Assembly (NCBI GenBank): GCA_902461025.1
Contig: CABPWC010000002.1
Span: 1 to 53,081, forward strand
Origin: an uncultured Streptococcus sp.
Lineage (GTDB): Bacteria; Bacillota; Bacilli; Lactobacillales; Streptococcaceae
Direction: 5' to 3'
Length of the DNA stretch: 53,081 nt
Shown: positions 51,468 through 53,081 of the stretch, in pieces
How positions within the stretch are numbered: the stretch's first letter is position 1
Layout of the letters: each line of letters opens with the position of its first letter
The notes under the pieces: generated by a model
The model's database searches: none
Told to the model about the DNA's origin: nothing
The model's input: only the letters and a program-made list of their open reading frames with translations
Made by a program: the position numbers and the translations under genes

Positions 51468-52337
51468 ATGATTGCAAAAGAATTACTAGACTGGTTTCCA
51501 CAAGCTCAAATTGTAGACCAGCCAATTGATAAAGCAGGTTTTCTTACGCTTCCGGTCTCTTCTCAACAGTGGATTTTACTGGAGGAAGCTGGACTAAGTG
51601 AACGCGAGAAACAGTTGGTGGCTCTTTTAACGCAGCAGGAACAAACCATCTCTCAAAATCCCTGGTATAGTTATTTGATTGAGGGCAAGGGACAAGCACC
51701 GCAAAGCTTTAAAAAGCTACAAGTTGTCTATTGTCACCTTTCTTATTACCAACAGGAAAACCTAACTTCTTGGTTGGATATGATGAAAACCCTCTTTCCG
51801 AATTGTGAAACAGTGCTTCAGGTTGGAGCCCAGGACTATCTTTTTGTTCTCCAACAGGATAAATATACTTCTGTTCGCTCGATCTTAACAGATACCTTGG
51901 AAGCAGTAGAGTACGATTTTGGGGTTCGTCTGTCTATCATGCTGGGACAGGTTTGGTCGCAAACAGGAAATCAAAGTTTGATAGACTTAATCAAAGCAGA
52001 ACGTGACTTGTTTAAAAATTGGTGGCGTCATGGACATCAAGGCTTCCATACTTTTTCTCAGCTCTACCTTTGGAGTCTGGGTGAACAAATGATGGATCTC
52101 GGAATCATAAAAGAGTATCTACACCAGATGATTTTGGAACAGGATCAAATTCAGGAAATCATTCTCTCATTGTGGGAAAATAGTGCAGTCCTAACTAAAA
52201 CAGCACAACAACTGTATTTGCACCGAAATTCTCTCCAATACAAGATTGACAAATGGGAAGAATTAACCGGACTGCAGTTAAAAGAATTGACAGATTTGAC
52301 CTTGTGTTACCAATTGATATTACCAGATATTATTTAA
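51468..52337 (+). CDS. PucR/CdaR-type transcriptional regulator
   Basis: A 289-aa protein whose C-terminus (about 235-285) is a PucR-type helix-turn-helix: TAQQLYLHRNSLQYKIDKWEELTG, the RNT(L/V)xYRL-like motif. The rest is a poorly conserved sensor-like region with no recognised ligand domain. It starts three bases after mrnC and precedes msmK; in pneumococcus a similar regulator also lies beside msmK. A role in sugar transport control is only suggested by position. Confidence 0.8.
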   Translation: MIAKELLDWFPQAQIVDQPIDKAGFLTLPVSSQQWILLEEAGLSEREKQLVALLTQQEQTISQNPWYSYLIEGKGQAPQSFKKLQVVYCHLSYYQQENLTSWLDMMKTLFPNCETVLQVGAQDYLFVLQQDKYTSVRSILTDTLEAVEYDFGVRLSIMLGQVWSQTGNQSLIDLIKAERDLFKNWWRHGHQGFHTFSQLYLWSLGEQMMDLGIIKEYLHQMILEQDQIQEIILSLWENSAVLTKTAQQLYLHRNSLQYKIDKWEELTGLQLKELTDLTLCYQLILPDII

Positions 52338-52367
52338 AGTTTTGTGCAAGTTGCACAGAACTTTTTT
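52337..52367 (+). terminator. Terminator between the regulator gene and msmK
   Basis: AAGTTTTGTGCAA (52337-52349) pairs with TTGCACAGAACTT (52351-52363) with one mismatch; a T-tract follows. Confidence 0.85.
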
Positions 52368-52388
52368 ATTTTTTTGGTCACCTTGCCA

Positions 52389-52417
52389 TAGAAATGTAAA
52401 GCGTTTTCATTTATAAT
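52389..52417 (+). promoter_or_regulatory. msmK promoter with a CcpA cre site
   Basis: TATAAT at 52412-52417, with TAGAAA 17 bases upstream as a weak -35. Between them 52394-52411 (ATGTAAAGCGTTTTCATT) matches the extended cre consensus at all but about one position when read on the minus strand. CcpA bound there would block the promoter, giving glucose repression of msmK. Confidence 0.8.
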
Positions 52418-52449
52418 AAAACTATCAAAAATTAAAGGAGTTCACCGAA

Positions 52450-53081
52450 ATGGTAGAATTAAATCTTAAAAATATTTACAAAAAATATCCAAACAGCGAA
52501 CACTACTCAGTTGAAGACTTCAACTTGGACATCAAAGACAAAGAATTTATCGTTTTCGTAGGTCCTTCAGGATGTGGTAAATCAACTACTCTTCGTATGA
52601 TTGCTGGTCTTGAAGACATCACAGAAGGTACTGCATCTATCGATGGCGTGGTTGTCAACGACGTAGCTCCAAAAGACCGTGACATCGCCATGGTATTCCA
52701 AAACTACGCTCTTTACCCACACATGACTGTTTATGACAACATGGCTTTCGGTTTGAAATTGCGTAAATACAGCAAAGAAGACATCGACAAACGTGTACAA
52801 GAAGCAGCAGAAATTCTTGGATTGAAAGAATTCTTGGATCGTAAACCAGCTGACCTTTCAGGTGGTCAACGTCAACGTGTTGCCATGGGTCGTGCGATCG
52901 TCCGTGATGCTAAGGTATTCTTGATGGACGAACCTTTGTCAAACTTGGATGCAAAACTTCGTGTATCTATGCGTGCTGAAATCGCTAAAATCCACCGTCG
53001 TATCGGAGCTACAACTATCTACGTAACTCACGACCAAACAGAAGCGATGACACTTGCAGACCGTATCGTTATCATGTCAGC
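52450..53081 (+). CDS. msmK: Sugar ABC transporter ATP-binding protein MsmK (partial, cut by window end)
   Basis: Shared ATPase for several carbohydrate importers (raffinose, maltodextrin, sialic acid) in streptococci. The first 210 residues are present: Walker A GPSGCGKSTT, Q-loop VFQNYALYPHM, signature LSGGQRQR, Walker B VFLMDEPLSNLD and switch His in YVTHDQTEAM. The C-terminal regulatory (OB-type) domain lies beyond the window. AAAGGAG precedes the ATG. No permease genes are adjacent in the window, which fits a stand-alone shared ATPase. Confidence 0.93.
   Translation, partial: MVELNLKNIYKKYPNSEHYSVEDFNLDIKDKEFIVFVGPSGCGKSTTLRMIAGLEDITEGTASIDGVVVNDVAPKDRDIAMVFQNYALYPHMTVYDNMAFGLKLRKYSKEDIDKRVQEAAEILGLKEFLDRKPADLSGGQRQRVAMGRAIVRDAKVFLMDEPLSNLDAKLRVSMRAEIAKIHRRIGATTIYVTHDQTEAMTLADRIVIMS

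Noticed and set aside
1..53081. CRISPR arrays, tRNA or rRNA genes.
   Set aside because: No regularly spaced repeats and no tRNA- or rRNA-like segments were noticed on reading; a tRNAscan/CRT run would settle it.

Overview
The window reads as a chromosome segment of a Mitis-group Streptococcus (S. mitis / S. oralis / S. infantis type, close to S. pneumoniae). The basis is recognition of many proteins as near matches to remembered pneumococcal ones (ScrA, ScrK, MntE, the Mn/Ca P-type ATPase, Hom, ThrB, MsrAB, PrfB, FtsE, FtsX, MetE, MetF, PNPase, CysE, CysS, MsmK). It also carries a BOX-type intergenic repeat, many extended -10 promoters and low GC. Gene order differs from S. pneumoniae at several junctions, so I do not assign a species. 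No tRNA, rRNA, CRISPR array or intact IS was seen.

Layout. 1-3500: sucrose locus (start of scrB, divergent promoter with ScrR-like operators, scrA, BOX repeat, scrK). 3504-11331: metal homeostasis, with the Mn exporter mntE and an Mn-riboswitch-controlled P-type ATPase, separated by an AT-rich three-gene surface-glycan cassette (membrane GT-C-like protein, acyltransferase, GT2). 11440-16469: deformylase-like paralogue, a 54-aa membrane protein, yaaA with an apparently leaderless promoter, hom-thrB, msrAB. 16518-25608: heterodimeric ABC exporter, a TRZ/ATZ-type amidohydrolase, prfB with its programmed frameshift, ftsEX, an MFS transporter. 25650-26270: a TVP38/TMEM64 membrane protein on the minus strand.

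26407-42106 is a DNA-processing and defence island. It holds a membrane-anchored SF2 helicase and a type I restriction-modification operon (hsdR ... hsdS, HAD protein, RecB-like nuclease, hsdM). An AT-rich cassette between hsdR and hsdS encodes a frameshifted DUF4297/Cap4-like nuclease, a HerA-type ATPase and a SIR2-like protein. The island ends with a DUF1722 protein and a T4 endonuclease V-like protein. The cassette is the best candidate for an undescribed system: SIR2-HerA and DUF4297-HerA are known as separate pairs, but here one HerA sits between both kinds of effector. hsdS has two nearly identical recognition domains, which predicts a symmetric DNA target.

42248-53081 is again core chromosome: a MET-box and metE-metF; a long structured leader and pnp; cysE, a nucleoside phosphorylase-like gene, cysS-mrnC; a PucR-type regulator; and, behind a cre site, the start of msmK, cut off by the window end.

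All calls come from reading sequence and remembered family motifs. No database search or folding program was run.
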